A stretch of 64,000 nucleotides of DNA from Pelomonas caseinilytica (GTDB lineage: Bacteria > Pseudomonadota > Gammaproteobacteria > Burkholderiales > Burkholderiaceae_C), in the NCBI RefSeq assembly GCF_021353235.1, contig NZ_JAJTWT010000015.1, positions 37,687-101,686 of the forward strand. The letters are read 5' to 3'. Below, piece after piece: positions 61,586-64,000 of the stretch. The notes under the pieces are model-generated. The model did not search any database. It worked only from the letters and a program-made list of their open reading frames with translations, and was not told the DNA's origin. The number at the start of each line of letters is the position of its first letter. The first letter of the stretch is position 1. The translations under genes were made by a program, and so were the position numbers.

Positions 61586-62524
61586 ATGGACCTGCTGACC
61601 CCGCTCTTCGCCCGCCACGGCCTCCTCGCCGTGGCCTTGGCCGTGCTGCTGGAGCAGCTGGGCGCTCCGCTGCCGTCCACGCCGGTGCTGCTGCTGGCGG
61701 GTGTCGAGTCGGCGGCGCGCGAGGGCTTCGCGCTGCGGTCCTTCGCCGCGGCTGCGCTGGCGGCCATGGCGGCCAACCTGCTGTGGTTCTGGGCCGGCCG
61801 GCGGCTGGGCCGGCGCGTGCTGGACACGCTCTGCCGCATCTCCATCTCGCCGGACAGCTGCGTGAGGCAGAACGAGGCCAGCTTCGCCCGCCGCGGCGTG
61901 CTCACCCTGGTCATCGCCAAGTTCGTGCCCGGCCTGTCCATCCTGGCGCCGCCGCTGGCCGGGGCCCTGGGCATGCGGTGGTCGCGCTTCGCGCTCTGGA
62001 ACCTGCTGGGCTCGGCACTGTGGGCCGGCGTGGCCATCGGCGTGGGACGGGCCTTCCACGGCCAGATCGACACCCTGCTGCGCGCCCTCGGCCAGCTTGG
62101 CGGCGTCGCCCTCGCCCTGGCGCTGGCCGCACTGGCGCTGTACATCGGCTGGCGGCTGTGGCGCCGCCTGCGGGTGAGGCGCGAGCTGGACCGCTTCGAG
62201 CGCCTGGCCCCGGCGGAGGTGATGGCCCTGCTGGCCAGCAGCCCGCAGGACGTCGTCCTCGTCGACGTGCGGGCGACGTCGCCCGGGCTGCCGCTGGCGA
62301 GCCGCATCCCCGGCGCTCGTCACCTCGACCTGGGCGCCCTGGGCACATCCTCGCTGGAGGGCTGGCCGCCGGCCGGCCACTTCATCACCTACTGCGCCTG
62401 CCCCAACGACGCCTCCGCCGTGCGCGCCGCGCAGTGGCTGCGAGGGCAGGGCCGCCCGGCACGGGTGCTCAAGGGCGGCATCGACGCCTGGACCCAGGCG
62501 GGCCTGGCGCTGGAAAACGTTTGA
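61586..62524 (+). CDS. DedA-family membrane protein fused to a rhodanese domain
   Basis: This 312-residue protein has an N-terminal DedA domain (residues 1-200; FVPGLSI is the family hallmark and EQLGAPLPSTP is the first re-entrant loop). A C-terminal rhodanese domain follows (about 205-310) with catalytic Cys in YCACPND near 269. The fusion suggests sulfane-sulfur chemistry at the membrane. It is divergent from modB. Confidence 0.9.
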   Translation: MDLLTPLFARHGLLAVALAVLLEQLGAPLPSTPVLLLAGVESAAREGFALRSFAAAALAAMAANLLWFWAGRRLGRRVLDTLCRISISPDSCVRQNEASFARRGVLTLVIAKFVPGLSILAPPLAGALGMRWSRFALWNLLGSALWAGVAIGVGRAFHGQIDTLLRALGQLGGVALALALAALALYIGWRLWRRLRVRRELDRFERLAPAEVMALLASSPQDVVLVDVRATSPGLPLASRIPGARHLDLGALGTSSLEGWPPAGHFITYCACPNDASAVRAAQWLRGQGRPARVLKGGIDAWTQAGLALENV

Positions 62525-62553
62525 AATCCGCTCGAAAGCGGTTGCAGGATGTG

Positions 62554-62582
62554 AGGGTTAACCCTAAAATCGGGTTTACCCT
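62554..62582. promoter_or_regulatory. Two palindromes AGGGTTAACCCT and GGGTTTACCCTA in tandem
   Basis: The perfect palindrome AGGGTTAACCCT and the near copy GGGTTTACCC are spaced 17 bp apart centre to centre, 35-60 bp upstream of the small DUF3563-like gene. They resemble a promoter motif found ahead of small DUF1127/DUF3563 genes in this group. Confidence 0.5.
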
Positions 62583-62616
62583 AGTGCGACATCAGGGCCA
62601 CGAGCCCGCAACCATC

Positions 62617-62793
62617 ATGAGCTTCATCCACAACCTCCTGCAGTCCATCCGCGCCGTGCTCGCCGTCGAGACCCAGAACGACGCCGACGAGCGCTTCCTC
62701 TCCGACGCCATCGACCACGCCGACCTGGAGCGCCGCATCGCCGTCCAGTCGCGCGCCTACATGACCATGGCCCCGCTGAACATCGGCCGCTGA
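62617..62793 (+). CDS. Small DUF3563-like protein
   Basis: This 58-residue protein, MSFIHNLLQSIRAV..., has the acidic DERFLSDAIDHADLERRI segment of DUF3563. It is likely cytoplasmic and regulatory. A strong terminator lies just after it, which supports it as a monocistronic gene. Confidence 0.75.
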   Translation: MSFIHNLLQSIRAVLAVETQNDADERFLSDAIDHADLERRIAVQSRAYMTMAPLNIGR

Positions 62794-62818
62794 GCCGCCG
62801 AACCGGCCCCCCGCCTTG

Positions 62819-62849
62819 AACGGCCCCGCGAGGGGCCGTTTGTCTTTTT
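62819..62849 (+). terminator. Intrinsic terminator after the DUF3563-like gene
   Basis: The stem AACGGCCCC-GCGA-GGGGCCGTT is followed by TGTCTTTTT. It is the clearest intrinsic terminator on the plus strand in this window. Confidence 0.9.
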
Positions 62850-62895
62850 GTGGCCGCGCCATACTCGCCGCCGACGCCCCACCTCCGCCGAGCCG

Positions 62896-63585
62896 ATGAG
62901 ACACGACGAAAGACACAGGACCCACCGCACCGGCTGGCTTCGGGCCGCCGTGCTCGGCGCCAACGACGGCATCGTCTCCACGGCCAGCCTCGTGCTCGGC
63001 GTGGCCGCCACGGGAGCTGGCGCCCAGGCCACCCTCGTCGCCGGCGTCGCCAGCCTCGTCGCCGGGGCCATGTCCATGGCGGCGGGCGAGTACGTGTCGG
63101 TCAGCTCGCAGGCCGACACCGAGAACGCCGACCTCGCCCGGGAAAAGACCGAACTGGCCGAGAACCCCCGGCAGGAGCATGCCGAGCTGACCGCCATCTA
63201 CGTGAAGCGCGGCCTGGGCGAGAGCCTGGCGTCGGAGGTGGCCACGCAGTTGATGGCCCACGACGCCCTGGGCGCCCATGCGCGCGACGAACTCGGCATC
63301 TCCGACACCCTGGCCGCCCGGCCGGTGCAGGCCGCCCTCGCCTCGGCGGCGAGCTTCGCCGCGGGGGCCGCGCTGCCGCTGCTGGTGGTGCTGTTGCTGC
63401 CCGGTGCCGCCTTGATGTGGGGCGTGGCGGGCAATTCGCTGTTCTTCCTGGCCGCCCTCGGCCTGGTCGCCGCGCGCGCGGGCGGGGCTCCGTTGGGGGT
63501 GTCTGCCGTGCGTGTGACCTTCTGGGGCGCCCTGGCCATGGCGATCACGGCGGGCGTCGGGGCGCTCTTCGGCGTCGCAGCCTGA
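62896..63585 (+). CDS. VIT1/CCC1-family Fe2+/Mn2+ transporter
   Basis: This 229-residue membrane protein has five helices and the VIT motifs GANDGIVSTASLVLGVA and AGAMSMAAGEYVSVSSQADTE, with the cytoplasmic metal-binding helix that follows rich in Glu/His. It moves iron or manganese. The start at 62896 (MRHDERH) is preferred over 62848, which lies next to the terminator T-tract. Confidence 0.93.
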   Translation: MRHDERHRTHRTGWLRAAVLGANDGIVSTASLVLGVAATGAGAQATLVAGVASLVAGAMSMAAGEYVSVSSQADTENADLAREKTELAENPRQEHAELTAIYVKRGLGESLASEVATQLMAHDALGAHARDELGISDTLAARPVQAALASAASFAAGAALPLLVVLLLPGAALMWGVAGNSLFFLAALGLVAARAGGAPLGVSAVRVTFWGALAMAITAGVGALFGVAA

Positions 63586-63617
63586 GCCGGCCGGAACACG
63601 GGCGGCCGAGCGGGGCT

Positions 63618-63905
63618 TCAGCGCTGCTGGCCCGACCAGCTCACCTCGTTGAGGAAGCTCACGTCCAGCCGCGCGGGCGATGGCCCTCGGTCGAGCAGGA
63701 AGACGCAGTCGCCGCGCGACTGCAGGATCTTGCCCATGGCCTGCGTCAGCGGCACCTCCACGACCGGCAGCCGCGGGTAGTCGGACGTGACTCGCACCAG
63801 GTTCTTGCCGATGCGCTTGACCGTCAACGTCACGCCGGTCCTGGACGACCCCTTGGAATCCGAGATCACGTCGCCGACGTAGTCGGCCCTGCAAAACGCC
63901 CGCAA
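63618..63905 (-). CDS. Hypothetical protein, 95 residues
   Basis: The frame has a possible TTG start at 63905 and encodes VGDVISDSKGSSRTG, ...YPRLPVVEVPLTQAM and SRGDCVFLLD, but I recognise no family. The N-terminus may extend upstream through a frameshift, since another frame reads from 63975 (MPLNLILGVLTIG...). A strong hairpin (63947-63993) lies in front. Confidence 0.45.
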   Translation of the reverse strand: MRAFCRADYVGDVISDSKGSSRTGVTLTVKRIGKNLVRVTSDYPRLPVVEVPLTQAMGKILQSRGDCVFLLDRGPSPARLDVSFLNEVSWSGQQR

Positions 63906-63946
63906 CCCGCATGAACACTGGTGATGCGGGGTGAATGCCGATGGTC

Positions 63947-63993
63947 AGAACTCCCAGAATCAAATTCAATGGCAATTGATTTCTGGGAGTTCT
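63947..63993. repeat. 17-bp-arm hairpin at the window edge
   Basis: AGAACTCCCAGAA-TCAA and its inverse TTGATTTCTGGGAGTTCT flank a 12-base loop with one bulged base. No T-tract of a terminator is in view on either side. It could be a mobile-element end or a duplicated regulatory arm cut by the window edge. Confidence 0.5.
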
Positions 63994-64000
63994 GGAGGGC

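Overview
The window is high-GC DNA with dense, tightly overlapping bacterial genes. The gene set (CysB-type sulfate regulation, a NarL-type two-component pair, a PEP-CTERM-tagged metalloprotease, cyanase with a CmpA/NrtA-type transporter, DUF1501/DUF1800 and a small DUF3563-like protein) suggests a betaproteobacterium of the order Burkholderiales, in the Roseateles/Rubrivivax/Leptothrix neighbourhood. This placement is inferred from gene content and base composition only. No rRNA, tRNA or CRISPR array was seen.

Region 1 (about 1-10.6 kb) looks like an accessory low-oxygen/stress island. It holds a GDT1-type Mn2+/Ca2+ exporter, a decayed IS66 transposase fragment, two P-type cation ATPases, a tandem universal stress protein, a PAP2 phosphatase, and a three-gene redox operon (flavin/2Fe-2S reductase, small cytochrome b-like membrane protein, membrane-anchored decaheme cytochrome c). 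A perfect FNR/Anr box (TTGATCGGGATCAA) lies in the divergent promoter of the first ATPase and the stress protein. A weaker FNR-like dyad precedes the second ATPase. About 420 bp of gene-poor DNA follows.

Region 2 (about 11-19.5 kb) is a LacI-controlled glycoside locus. A minus-strand operon (PfkB sugar kinase, GH1 beta-glucosidase, a 20-codon leader ORF, two flavin-dependent tryptophan-halogenase-like proteins) diverges from lacI and a GPH-family sugar transporter. Region 3 (19.6-24.4 kb) holds ordinary metabolic and regulatory genes. Region 4 (24.5-30.6 kb) is a jetABCD (Wadjet) SMC-type anti-plasmid defence operon whose jetA 3' end runs into a dispersed palindromic repeat.

Region 5 (30.6-45 kb) contains a hotdog thioesterase, a DmlR/DmlA-like pair, a ParD-like antitoxin coupled to methionine aminopeptidase, YoaK, spermidine-synthase-like, MgtC, PilZ, a tandem FKBP, GluQ, LysR regulators, pirin, WrbA and a DUF1501/DUF1800 pair. 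Region 6 (44-50.8 kb) is sulfate import (cysB-like regulator, sbp-cysT-cysW-cysA). It is interrupted by an 816-bp gene-free stretch holding a nearly register-perfect inverted repeat whose core resembles an integron attC site. This is the most striking non-coding structure in the window. Region 7 (50.9-63.9 kb) has a NarL-type two-component system, the metalloprotease, a cyanate uptake and hydrolysis operon (cynABDS plus DUF1348), modBAC-modE molybdate uptake, a DedA-rhodanese fusion and a VIT1/CCC1-type transporter. Three families of intergenic repeats are scattered through regions 2-7.
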